Shown here in pieces: positions 20,968-30,968 of a stretch of 64,000 nt of DNA. The notes below the pieces were generated by a model. That model was not told the DNA's origin, made no database searches, and saw only the letters and a program-made list of their open reading frames with translations. This stretch comes from an uncultured Flammeovirgaceae bacterium (GTDB taxonomy: Bacteria > Bacteroidota > Bacteroidia > Cytophagales > MED-G16). The translations under genes and the position numbers were made by a program. The stretch's first letter is position 1; each line of letters begins with the position of its first letter. Location: NCBI GenBank assembly GCA_913052485.1, contig CAJXDN010000004.1:1-64000 (forward strand). Direction: 5' to 3'.

Positions 20968-22724
20968 TCAAATTTATATTCCATTCTCATTTGGAAAGGA
21001 TCATAAAAATCATCTTGGATTATACTTTTAATTATCCAATTACTTTCAATAAGTGGATCAAAAACACTACTAGTTTGTTGAAGAGAGGAGACAATTCTCT
21101 CAATCTCAGTTTTCTGTTTTGGATACTCGATTATCTGATATTCTTCAATCTCTGCAAGTTCTGCCGCTAGTTTGATTGCGTCGTTAAATTCACCAACAAT
21201 ATCTATAAGATCTAATTCTTTTCCTTTATCACCATAAAAAACTCTTCCTCTTGCGAGCTTATCAACTTCGTCTGTACTCATAGATCTGCCTTCAGCAACT
21301 ATTGATAAAAACTCAGTGTAAATTTGATTAACCCCCCTCTGAACTAATTTTTTTTCATCTTCTTCTAATGGTCTAAAAGGATCAATTTCTCCTATATTTT
21401 TATTAGTTTTTATCTGATCAGTTGTTATTTTAAGTTTATTATTTAGTAATTCGTTCATCTCAGGAAATAAGCCAAATACACCTATTGATCCAATAATTGA
21501 TCTGCTTGAAGCTATTAATGTGTCAGCTGGCATAGCTATATAGTAACCACCTGAAGCACATACATCAGACATGTAGGCTATTAATGGTTTCTCATCATTT
21601 AGTAACTTTAATTCCCTAGCAATCAGGTCGGACGCAAATGCACTTCCACCGCCAGAATTGATATAAAGAATAACTGACTTGATATTTTTATTTTTTTTAA
21701 TTTTTCTAATTTCTTTAATGATTGATTCTGAATAAATACCTTCATCTCCGGAACCAGGTAAAATTCCACCAATTGCATATAATACAGCAATTTTATTTCT
21801 ATTATACTTATTATCTTCAAGTGTTCTTCTGTATTTTAGTAGGGAAATTTTTTTATATGAACTGTCAACCTTAAATTTTAAGTAATTAGACATTTCATCC
21901 TCATAAATTAAACTGTCAATCAGATTATTTTTTAAAGCGTCTTTAGGTAGTTCAGTCTCAAAATTATCAATTATGTTAAGCAAATTATCTTTTTCTATTG
22001 ATCTGGAGTAAGAAATTTTATTAAGATAGTTTGACATTCTATAATTTAGTAAGTACTGGTATTCCTCTTCACTTTCTTTACTAAAATCTGTTCTAACATA
22101 AGTTTCTGCAGCACCCTTATATTCACCAACTCTAAAAAGATTTATATTTATTCCTAACTCATCCAGCATATTTTTATAAAAGAATTGACTTATTCCAAAT
22201 CCGCTTACGGATATAAACCCTGGCGGAGAAATTGCTACAAAATTGGAGATAGAAGAAATGTAATATGCATTCTTAGTTTGTACGTCTGCATATGAGTATA
22301 TTGGTTTCTTTTTTTTAAACTCCTCAAGAATCTCTCTTACCTTCTCAGCCTTATTAAAACTAATACTTACATTTTCTACATTAAGATAAATTCCTTTTAT
22401 TTTATCATCATCAGCTGCTTTATTAATTATTTTTTTAAAAGTTAAAAGACTGATTTTTTCAGTCTGACTATTATCTATCAAGGGTAATGGGAATGGAATA
22501 TTAAAATCTAAATTTAACTCATCTGGTTTGGTATCTCTATCTCCAATAAGACTTAAGTTATCGATATATAATAGGCTATTTTCTGATATAATTACTTCTT
22601 CCTCAGTATCTGGAGAAAATAGAGCTCCTAGAGTACTAAAAAAAACTAATAACATTATGAAAGCAATTCCAAGAGACAGAATACCTTTTATTGCTCCTAA
22701 AAATATGTCCTTAAGAAAATTCAT
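20964..22724 (-). CDS. sppA: Signal peptide peptidase SppA (67K type)
   Basis: 586 aa; VILYINSGGGSAFASDLIARE, PLIAYMSDVCASGGYYIAMPADTLIASSRSIIGSIGVFG. Confidence 0.95.
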   Translation of the reverse strand: MNFLKDIFLGAIKGILSLGIAFIMLLVFFSTLGALFSPDTEEEVIISENSLLYIDNLSLIGDRDTKPDELNLDFNIPFPLPLIDNSQTEKISLLTFKKIINKAADDDKIKGIYLNVENVSISFNKAEKVREILEEFKKKKPIYSYADVQTKNAYYISSISNFVAISPPGFISVSGFGISQFFYKNMLDELGININLFRVGEYKGAAETYVRTDFSKESEEEYQYLLNYRMSNYLNKISYSRSIEKDNLLNIIDNFETELPKDALKNNLIDSLIYEDEMSNYLKFKVDSSYKKISLLKYRRTLEDNKYNRNKIAVLYAIGGILPGSGDEGIYSESIIKEIRKIKKNKNIKSVILYINSGGGSAFASDLIARELKLLNDEKPLIAYMSDVCASGGYYIAMPADTLIASSRSIIGSIGVFGLFPEMNELLNNKLKITTDQIKTNKNIGEIDPFRPLEEDEKKLVQRGVNQIYTEFLSIVAEGRSMSTDEVDKLARGRVFYGDKGKELDLIDIVGEFNDAIKLAAELAEIEEYQIIEYPKQKTEIERIVSSLQQTSSVFDPLIESNWIIKSIIQDDFYDPFQMRMEYKFD

Positions 22725-22733
22725 ATTTATTAT

Positions 22734-23444
22734 TTAGTTTATGTAATTTTCGGCTAATATAAGATCTTCTTTAGTATCTATACTAAAACTATCAAGATTT
22801 GTAATTTTTACATTAATCTTAAATCCATTCTCAAGCCATCTTAATTGTTCTAATGACTCATATTTTTCTAAGCTTGACTCAGGTAAAGAAATAATTTTTT
22901 TTAGTGTAGAAGGATCATAAGCATAGATACATATATGTTTTAAATAATTTTTCTTTACTGTTTGGTAAGGTATTAATGATCTAGAGAAATACATGGCTTC
23001 ACTATCAGAATTAATAACTACTTTCATAACTGATTCACGCTCTAAGTTATCAGAATATTCTTCTTTTTTAACTAGTGTACATATCTTATTTGGTTCCTTA
23101 CAAATACTAATTAAATCAGATAATTGTTCTTTTTTTATGAATGGCTCATCTCCCTGTATATTTACAATAAAATCAAATTTCTCATCTAATTTTTTGTAAG
23201 CTTCAAAAACTCTCTCAGTGCCATTTAGAGGGTCATTTGATGTCATTACTGCTTTACCAAATTCATTAACATGGTCATGAATTTCTTGATTAGGAGTAGC
23301 GACTATAATTTTCTCAAACAAATTTGACTTTAATACTGATTCATAAACTCTCCTTATCATAGAGACACCTCCAATTTCAATAAGTGGTTTACCAGGAAGT
23401 CTCTTCGACTCCATTCTGGCTGGTATAATACCAATTATATTCAT
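22734..23444 (-). CDS. kdsB: 3-deoxy-manno-octulosonate cytidylyltransferase
   Basis: IIPARMESKRLPGKPLIEIGGVSMIRRVYE, NGTERVFEAY, VNIQGDEPFI, EQLRWLENGFKI. Confidence 0.96.
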   Translation of the reverse strand: MNIIGIIPARMESKRLPGKPLIEIGGVSMIRRVYESVLKSNLFEKIIVATPNQEIHDHVNEFGKAVMTSNDPLNGTERVFEAYKKLDEKFDFIVNIQGDEPFIKKEQLSDLISICKEPNKICTLVKKEEYSDNLERESVMKVVINSDSEAMYFSRSLIPYQTVKKNYLKHICIYAYDPSTLKKIISLPESSLEKYESLEQLRWLENGFKINVKITNLDSFSIDTKEDLILAENYIN

Positions 23445-24782
23445 TTAAGATTTTTTTACTTTAAGAGATGAACCCTCATTACTTATTACCTCAACTTTTT
23501 TATTTTTTTCAATAAATTCACCGTTTGTGAAGGCATCATAGATTTTTTCATTTATTAAAATTTTACCACTTGGTCTCAGGACTGAGAAGGATTTACCCTT
23601 CATTCCTATTAATTCATCAGAGTATTTTTTTGAAATAAAGCCTTTACTTGATTCCTGAGTTTCTTCTAGTGCGATCTTCTTGAAAGCTTTAGTGTCAGTA
23701 ATTTTTACTCCACCAAATATTACTAGAAGAAGAAAGCTAAAAACAGATATTAGTACTGATAAACTTGAACTTACCAAATCTTTTGATAGAACAAATGTGA
23801 AATCAAAAAAATCATTATTTAACATTATTAAAATTAAAGATCCAATTGAGGTAAAAAGCCCAAAGAGCCCAAATACTCCAAATCCTGGTATAATAAAAAC
23901 TTCAATTGCTATCAGTGTAATTCCTACAAAAAATAAAACGATTTCCCAGTTTTCTGCAACACCATTCAGGTAATATGGAACTAAGTACAATATTAGTGCA
24001 GTCACTGAAGCCATTATAGGAAACCCTATTCCTGGTGTTTGAAATTCGAAATATAATCCTCCAAGTATCAGCAAAATTAATACACTACTGACTATGGGAT
24101 TTAGAAAAAATGAAATGATACCCTCAGCTGATCCAAGTTCAAATTCTACAATATCATAATTTTCAATGCCTTGTCTAACTAATATTTCATCAACTGAATT
24201 TAGTTCTGCATCACAGAAGCCATACTTGATAGCTTCTTTTGTAGAGAAAGTAATAACTTTTCCCTCCATTGAAACACTATCAACAGATATATCTTCATCA
24301 ACCATAGCCTCAGCAATTTTAGGGTCTCTTCCTTTAGCTTCAGCTGTAGATCTCATAATTGATCTCATATATGATTGGTACTTATCAGGTGCCTGAGCCC
24401 CATCACCTGTAACTACTGTTGCTGCTCCAATACTAGCTCCACTGCTCATATAAATACTGTCACATGCAATAGAAATTAAAGCTCCAGCTGATGCGGCATC
24501 TTTATTTATCCACACATAAATAGGTTTATTAAAATCTAAAATCCTTGTCCTTATATCATCTGCATCGTTTACTGCGCCACCATATGTGTCCATTTCGATG
24601 ACGACAATATCATATTCACTTTTTGATGCTTCTTCTAGTAATAATTTTGAATATCTATTTGTTCTAGGGTCAATGTTATCATCTATTTTGCCAAGAAGAA
24701 TTTTCTTCTCTTCATTTTCAGCATTAATATTAAATAGTGGAAAAATAAATAATATAAAAACCTTAAATATATTTGAGTTCAT
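23445..24782 (-). CDS. NfeD-like membrane-bound ClpP-class serine protease
   Basis: Signal peptide, DIVVIEMDTYGGAVNDADDIRTRI, YVWINKDAASAGALISIACDSIYMSSGASIGAATVV, C-terminal multi-TM NfeD region and OB-like tail. Confidence 0.92.
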   Translation of the reverse strand: MNSNIFKVFILFIFPLFNINAENEEKKILLGKIDDNIDPRTNRYSKLLLEEASKSEYDIVVIEMDTYGGAVNDADDIRTRILDFNKPIYVWINKDAASAGALISIACDSIYMSSGASIGAATVVTGDGAQAPDKYQSYMRSIMRSTAEAKGRDPKIAEAMVDEDISVDSVSMEGKVITFSTKEAIKYGFCDAELNSVDEILVRQGIENYDIVEFELGSAEGIISFFLNPIVSSVLILLILGGLYFEFQTPGIGFPIMASVTALILYLVPYYLNGVAENWEIVLFFVGITLIAIEVFIIPGFGVFGLFGLFTSIGSLILIMLNNDFFDFTFVLSKDLVSSSLSVLISVFSFLLLVIFGGVKITDTKAFKKIALEETQESSKGFISKKYSDELIGMKGKSFSVLRPSGKILINEKIYDAFTNGEFIEKNKKVEVISNEGSSLKVKKS

Positions 24783-24797
24783 AAGAATTTTTTAATT

Positions 24798-25331
24798 ATG
24801 AATTGTTATATAAAGTTATTAAAATTTGTTTTATTATTAGTTCTATTTTCGTTTAACAATGTTCTTTCACAAATAGAAAAAACTCATATCGTTGAGAAGG
24901 GAGAAACATTGTATTCATTATCCAAAAAATTTGATATAACAATACAAAAACTAAAAGAGCTAAATAATTTAGATGATAACACCCTTTCAGAAGGTCAAAT
25001 GATTATATATAGTATTGAGGAAGATAAAATAGAAAATAATAATGTTTCCGATGAATTTTCAACAAGTAGAGTTGAGGTTTTTGCATCTTCTATTGATGGG
25101 ATGGATGATTCTGAAAAATATTTAGCCTTACATAAAACTGCAAAAGAGGGGACAATAATTTTCGTTAAGAATCAAATGAATCAAAACATGGTAATCGTTA
25201 GAGTTATAGGTAAACTGCCAAATACAGGTATAAATGAAAAGATAGATATTAGATTATCTAAGATTGCTTTTGAAAAACTAAATGCAAAAGATTTAATAAT
25301 TCCAGTAGAATTAACTTATGTTGATAAATAA
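24798..25331 (+). CDS. LysM domain secreted protein
   Basis: Signal peptide then THIVEKGETLYSLSKKFDITIQKLKELNNLDDNTLSEGQMIIY (LysM). Confidence 0.88.
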   Translation: MNCYIKLLKFVLLLVLFSFNNVLSQIEKTHIVEKGETLYSLSKKFDITIQKLKELNNLDDNTLSEGQMIIYSIEEDKIENNNVSDEFSTSRVEVFASSIDGMDDSEKYLALHKTAKEGTIIFVKNQMNQNMVIVRVIGKLPNTGINEKIDIRLSKIAFEKLNAKDLIIPVELTYVDK

Positions 25332-25396
25332 ATCAAATAATAATTCTTTATTATAATAATTATAGAATATATTGCGCTCTCATTAAATAAAATAAT

Positions 25397-25591
25397 ATGA
25401 ATACAGGTAAAGTTAAATTCTTTAATATATCAAAAGGCTATGGCTTCATAACTGAAGATGGTAGTGAAACTGAACATTTTGTTCATTCTACTGGCCTTGT
25501 TGATCAAATCAATGAGGGTGATTCAGTTGAATTCGAACTCGTTGATGGTAAGAAAGGAAAAATTGCTGGAAACGTAAAAAGAATATCTTAA
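25397..25591 (+). CDS. Cold-shock domain protein
   Basis: 64 aa; TGKVKFFNISKGYGFITEDGSETEHFVHSTGL with RNP1 KGYGFI. Confidence 0.95.
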   Translation: MNTGKVKFFNISKGYGFITEDGSETEHFVHSTGLVDQINEGDSVEFELVDGKKGKIAGNVKRIS

Positions 25592-25596
25592 AGTAT

Positions 25597-26220
25597 CTAT
25601 TTCCAACCTTCAGGGTTATCTCTCCAGTTTTTAAGCTTGTAAAGATCAGTCTCCTTAATATGCCTTTTTTGATGTGCTACTTTTAGTAAATCATCATAAT
25701 CGAATATAGACTCGTGTCTACAGCCGATCTTTTTAAAATTTTCAGCTGATATTGGGAAGCTATATGTAAATATTGATATTACAGCTTGGATATATGAGCC
25801 GTTATCTTTAATTGCCTCTGCAGCTTTTATTGAACTTCCTCCTGTTGAAATTAGATCCTCAATTAGAATTACTTTTTTACCTTTTTCAATTTTTCCTTCT
25901 ATCATATTCTTCATGCCATGAGATTTTGGTTTAGATCTAACATATGCGAAAGGTAGTTTTAGTTTATCTGAAATTAGTGCTCCCTGAGGAATGCCTGCTG
26001 TTGCCACACCGGCAATTATATCAACATCCTCAAATTTATTTTTAATAATATCTATTAATCTATTTGTAATTTTTTTTCTTATTGGAGGGTATGAAAGTGA
26101 TATTCTATTATCAAAATATATTGGAGATTTCCATCCTGAAGCCCATGTAAATGGGCTATTTACATCAATTTTTATGGAATTGATTTCAATCAAATCATTT
26201 AATAGCTCTAGAGATTTCAT
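25597..26220 (-). CDS. pyrE: Orotate phosphoribosyltransferase
   Basis: FTWASGWKSPIYFDNRISLSYPPIRK, VAGVATAGIPQGALISDKL, VILIEDLISTGGSSIKAAEAIK. Confidence 0.95.
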   Translation of the reverse strand: MKSLELLNDLIEINSIKIDVNSPFTWASGWKSPIYFDNRISLSYPPIRKKITNRLIDIIKNKFEDVDIIAGVATAGIPQGALISDKLKLPFAYVRSKPKSHGMKNMIEGKIEKGKKVILIEDLISTGGSSIKAAEAIKDNGSYIQAVISIFTYSFPISAENFKKIGCRHESIFDYDDLLKVAHQKRHIKETDLYKLKNWRDNPEGWK

Positions 26221-26276
26221 TTTTTAACAAAAGTAAGATTAATTTTATTATATAATTACATCAAATATTAATTTAT

Positions 26277-26966
26277 ATGAATACAATATTTGTAAATGAT
26301 ATTCCGATAAGCTTTAAGCAACTTGATAACTTAAAACTTAAGAAAGAAAATTATGATACCTATATTGATGGTTCATCTGGTGTGGTACCTAAAAAATTAT
26401 ATTCAAGAGTTTTAATTTATGACTCGACTATTGAGACCATTGTCGATCTTCTCAAAAAGATGACAAAATATAAATTCAAAAAAATTTATTCAATTTCTAT
26501 CACACTAAAGAACAAAAAAAAAATTATTGAAAAAGTGAAAAAAATGTTTACTATTATCAAAGCTGGTGGGGGCGTGGTAAGTAACAGTAAAAAAGAAATT
26601 TTATTTATTTACAGAATGAAAAAGTGGGATTTACCAAAAGGAAAATTAGAAAAAGGTGAATCTATAAAGGATTGTGCTGTAAGAGAAGTACAGGAGGAGA
26701 CAAAAGTAAATGTCAAGTGCAGAGAAAAAATTTTATCAACTTGGCATACTTACACAAAAAACAAAAAGTTTATTTTAAAAAAAACAACATGGTTCAGTAT
26801 GACAAGTGTTGATGATTCTAAAATGAAACCTCAAAAAAAAGAAAAAATTGAGAAAGTTGAGTGGATGAAAAAATCATCTATAGATCATATCTTATTAAAC
26901 TCTTATAAAACATTAAATTATTTAATGATGAATTATTTTAAAGCTAACAATTTAAATCTTAGATAA
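26277..26966 (+). CDS. NUDIX hydrolase with N-terminal extension
   Basis: Nudix box GKLEKGESIKDCAVREVQEETKV after about 90 aa of N-terminal sequence. Confidence 0.9.
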   Translation: MNTIFVNDIPISFKQLDNLKLKKENYDTYIDGSSGVVPKKLYSRVLIYDSTIETIVDLLKKMTKYKFKKIYSISITLKNKKKIIEKVKKMFTIIKAGGGVVSNSKKEILFIYRMKKWDLPKGKLEKGESIKDCAVREVQEETKVNVKCREKILSTWHTYTKNKKFILKKTTWFSMTSVDDSKMKPQKKEKIEKVEWMKKSSIDHILLNSYKTLNYLMMNYFKANNLNLR

Positions 26967-28162
26967 TACCCTTATTGTTCTAGCTATTTCATCGGTGGAA
27001 TTATAACAGGAAATTCCAAGCCTTGTAACACCGCCAATTTCATGGAGACCCATTTTTTCTATTGCTTTTTTTGCATAGAAATGACCATCCCAGGCACAAA
27101 TATTTTCTTTAGCAAGTAATTTACATATGTTATTTGCTGATATATTTTTATGAATAAATGAAACCGTAGGTGATCTTTTATCTGAGAAATCAGGACCAAC
27201 AACATTAATATTTTCTAATTTATTTAAGGATGAATATAATTTTTTTGCTAGCGCCTTTTCATGTTCACCTATCTCTTTGTATGCATCTTCAATTTTTTCT
27301 CTGTAGCTATTACCATTGCCAAGTGAAGAAATAAAATCTAGAGCTTTTTCTGCTCCCTTACATGCAGCATGATTCAATGTGCCTGTTTCTATTTTATATG
27401 GAGAATTTTGATCTTGAACTGTTAATCTTTCGGTTTCTATTTTATCTAACAGACCCGGCCTTGAATATAAAAAACCAAGATGAGGACCATAGAATTTATA
27501 TGAAGAGCATAATAAAAAATCACAATTTAAGTCAGTAACATTTATTGAAAAGTGAGGAGCGTAATGGACAGCGTCGAGGAGAAAAAGTATATTTTTATTT
27601 TCAATAATTTCTTTGATAAATTGAAAATTATTTACTGTTCCTATCGCGTTAGAGGACATTCCCATAGCGATCATTACTGTTTTTTTATTAATCTTTTTTA
27701 CAAAATCATCATAATCAATTTCACCATTTTTTAAAATGTTTATTCTTATAATCTTGATTCCTTTTTCTTCTAGAATCATCCAGGGTCCTCTATTTGCTTC
27801 ATGATCCAAGTCGGTAATTACTACTTCATCTCCCTCGTTGAAGTATTTAATTAGTCCTCTAGCTAAACTGAAATTTAAAGTGGTCATATTATGGCCAATT
27901 GATATACAATCTTTATTTTCTGCACCTAAAAAAATTGACATTTTTTCTCTTAGTGAGTCCATTATAATATCTGTCTTATTACTTGTTTCAAATTCTCCAT
28001 GAGTGTTAGCATTTGAGAATTTATAATAATCTGAAATACTATCTATAACCGTTTTAGGTACTTGGGTACCACCTGGTCCATCTAAAAAAATTATTTTATC
28101 ACCTTTATTATTTTTTATTGATAGTGAAGGAAAATGATTTCTTATTTTATCTGGATTTAACA
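26952..28162 (-). CDS. Class V aminotransferase (cysteine desulfurase-like)
   Basis: Start revised to MLNPDKIRNHFPSL; FLDGPGGTQVPKTVIDSISDYY, DAVHYAPHFSINVTDLNCDFLLCSSYKFYGPHLGFLY (PLP lysine region). Confidence 0.9.
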
Positions 28163-29454
28163 TATTTTTTTTGATAAATATAAATAGGAAGTGATAATGA
28201 AAGTAATAATGTGCCTGAAATGATTGATTCAATTCCTACACCAACAACCATCCATATACAAAACATGAAAGCAGGGACTCCTGTCATTAAAGAGTTTATA
28301 TAAACTGATTTATTTTTTTCATTATTATAGAATGATATTAGAATTTCAGAAAGAGAAATAAAAAAATATAAAACCAAAGTACAGAAGGTAGATGTTAGAA
28401 TGAGATAAGTAAATATATTTGATAGACTTTTTGAGTAATTTATTCCAATTAGAAGTGATACTAAAATCGTTGAAATAAATAACCCTTTATGTGGTACACC
28501 TCTTGAGTTTAATTCCATAAATAATTTAGAGAATAATTTTTTCTTTGCTAGATTTTTTGGTATTTCAATCTGTAACAAAGTCCATCCATTAAGACTTCCT
28601 AGAGCTGAAATTATAGCAAAGATTGCAATTAAATTTCTACCATAATCTCCTAAAATTATACCAATAGCATCAGCAAATGGAGCATTTGAAATAGATATCT
28701 CATTAGGATGTAATATCCCAAAAATTGCAATACTTGAACTTATATAAATAAATATTGTCAATACCGTACCAATGATCGTAGCTTTTGGAACTGTTTCTTT
28801 AGGGTTTTTAATTTTATCAGTAGGAATTGTAGCTGATTCAATACCTAAAAATGCAAAAAAAGTTAATGCAGTAGTTACGGTTATGGCCTCAATATTTGTT
28901 TCTTGAGATATATTAATAGGAAAAAAATTATTTATATCAAACACAAAAAAACTTATAATTACTGCTAATAGAAGTGGTATTATTTTTAAAAATGTTGTGA
29001 CATATTGAAATTTTCCAACTTTTTTAATTCCACTCAGATTAATTGAAGCTATTAGTATAATAACTGTTACTGAGAAAAGAATACTATATATAGATTTATT
29101 GAGATTTTCAATAAATATTGTTGAATAGCTTGTCACCACTATCGCTAGACTAGCATTCACTAAAAGAATTGAAATCCAATATCCCCAGACAATAAAAAAA
29201 CCAATAAATTCACCAAAACTTTTTTCAGCGTAATGAAATGGACCACTTTCACCAGGATACTTGGAACTAAGTCTTTTAAAAATAATAGATAAGATAAAAG
29301 CCATGGTAGCTGAAATTGTCCAACCCATAATACTTATTGAACCATAAACTGAAAGAGAGACAGGTAACATAAATATTCCCGCACCTATCATGTTACCAAT
29401 TACTAGGCTAATTGATTCTTTTAATTCTATTTTATTATTTTCTATATTGTGCAT
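28147..29454 (-). CDS. APC family amino acid permease
   Basis: Start revised to MHNIENNKIELKESISLVIGNMIGAGIFMLPVSL; multi-TM, GESGPFHYAEKSFG, FFAFLGIESATIP. Confidence 0.9.
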   Translation of the reverse strand: MHNIENNKIELKESISLVIGNMIGAGIFMLPVSLSVYGSISIMGWTISATMAFILSIIFKRLSSKYPGESGPFHYAEKSFGEFIGFFIVWGYWISILLVNASLAIVVTSYSTIFIENLNKSIYSILFSVTVIILIASINLSGIKKVGKFQYVTTFLKIIPLLLAVIISFFVFDINNFFPINISQETNIEAITVTTALTFFAFLGIESATIPTDKIKNPKETVPKATIIGTVLTIFIYISSSIAIFGILHPNEISISNAPFADAIGIILGDYGRNLIAIFAIISALGSLNGWTLLQIEIPKNLAKKKLFSKLFMELNSRGVPHKGLFISTILVSLLIGINYSKSLSNIFTYLILTSTFCTLVLYFFISLSEILISFYNNEKNKSVYINSLMTGVPAFMFCIWMVVGVGIESIISGTLLLSLSLPIYIYQKKYVKSR

Positions 29455-29480
29455 GGATAAATACAATATAATATTTTTAA

Positions 29481-30962
29481 ATGAGTGATCCAGTATATTT
29501 TTTGGGTATTGACCTTGGAAGTTCATCAATAAAAACATCACTATTTGATCCATTTAAAGGTAAAACAATTGATTCTATATCATATCCTGATGAAGAGATG
29601 TATATCTCTTCAAGAAAAAAAGGTTGGGCAGAGCAGGATCCTAAATTTTGGTGGGAATGTATTGATAGGAGTTTAAATTCACTTAAAAAAAAAAATAATT
29701 TTAGTTATATAAAATCCATTGGGATTTCATATCAGATGCATGGACTCGTAGCAGTTGATGATGTTGGGGAACCACTTATACCCTCAATAATTTGGTGTGA
29801 CTCAAGAGCTGTAGATATTGGAAATGAAGCTGAGAAAGAGATTAAATTTAATATTTTAGAAAAATCTCTATTAAATTCTCCTGGAAACTTCACTGCATCT
29901 AAAATAAAATGGGTTATGGAAAATGATCCCAAGGTATACTCTAGGATTCATAAAATAATGCTTCCTGGTGATTTTATAGTTTATAAGTTGACAGGACAAA
30001 TTTCAACTACAGAATCTGGTTTATCAGAGGGAATAATGTGGGATTTTGGATCAAATTCTCTCTCTTCAGAGATTCTGGAGCATTATGGTATTGATAAAAA
30101 TATAATTCCAGATGTTGTAAAATCTATTGGTGATCAAGGTGAGATATCTGATAAAATTAGTAAAAGATATGGGTTTAATGATAAGGTTAATATTACTTAC
30201 AGAACTGGTGATCAACCTAATAATGCATTTTCTTTAAACGTTCTTAATCCTGGAGAGATTGCTGCAACTGCTGGGACATCTGCAGTAATTTATTCAGTAA
30301 CTGACAAAGATATTTATGATTCTAGTAATAGAATTAATACATTTCTCCATTGTAACCATACTATATCAAGGAAAAGAAATGGATTATTAATGTGTATCAA
30401 TGGTTCTGGGATTGCTTTCTCATGGATTAGAAAATTATTAAATGAACCATCTTACAAAGAAATGGATAAAAAGGCTGAGAGTATTGATAGCTCAGAAGGT
30501 ATTTATTTCTATTCATTTGGAAATGGTTCTGAGAGATTATTTAAAAATAAAAAAATCGATTCTCATCTTATAGGTTTGGATTTTAATATTCATTCAAAAC
30601 CACACATTATAAGGGCTGCTTTAGAAGGAATAGCATTTACATTAACTTACGGAATCGAATTATTAAGAGATTTTGGAGTTGATATTCAAACTGTTAGGGT
30701 AGGTAACGCTAACTTATTTTTAAGTAAAGTTTTTAGAGAATCATTTGTGAATTCATCAAATATAAAATTACAATTATTTGATACAAATGGTGCAGAGGGT
30801 GCTGCTAGGGGTGCTGCTCTAGGTAGTAAATTTTTTGATAATGAAAAGGATGCCTTTAATAGTTTAGAAATGATATCTGAGACTACTCCTGATTTTCAAA
30901 GAAAGGATAAATATTTAAAGGAGTACCATAATTGGAAGAGATTTTTAAATAAAATAAATTAA
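29481..30962 (+). CDS. xylB: Xylulokinase
   Basis: FLGIDLGSSSIKTSLFDP, KGWAEQDPKFWWEC, GISYQMHGLVAVD, IIWCDSRAVD, adjacent to xylA. Confidence 0.94.
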   Translation: MSDPVYFLGIDLGSSSIKTSLFDPFKGKTIDSISYPDEEMYISSRKKGWAEQDPKFWWECIDRSLNSLKKKNNFSYIKSIGISYQMHGLVAVDDVGEPLIPSIIWCDSRAVDIGNEAEKEIKFNILEKSLLNSPGNFTASKIKWVMENDPKVYSRIHKIMLPGDFIVYKLTGQISTTESGLSEGIMWDFGSNSLSSEILEHYGIDKNIIPDVVKSIGDQGEISDKISKRYGFNDKVNITYRTGDQPNNAFSLNVLNPGEIAATAGTSAVIYSVTDKDIYDSSNRINTFLHCNHTISRKRNGLLMCINGSGIAFSWIRKLLNEPSYKEMDKKAESIDSSEGIYFYSFGNGSERLFKNKKIDSHLIGLDFNIHSKPHIIRAALEGIAFTLTYGIELLRDFGVDIQTVRVGNANLFLSKVFRESFVNSSNIKLQLFDTNGAEGAARGAALGSKFFDNEKDAFNSLEMISETTPDFQRKDKYLKEYHNWKRFLNKIN

Positions 30963-30968
30963 AAAGTA

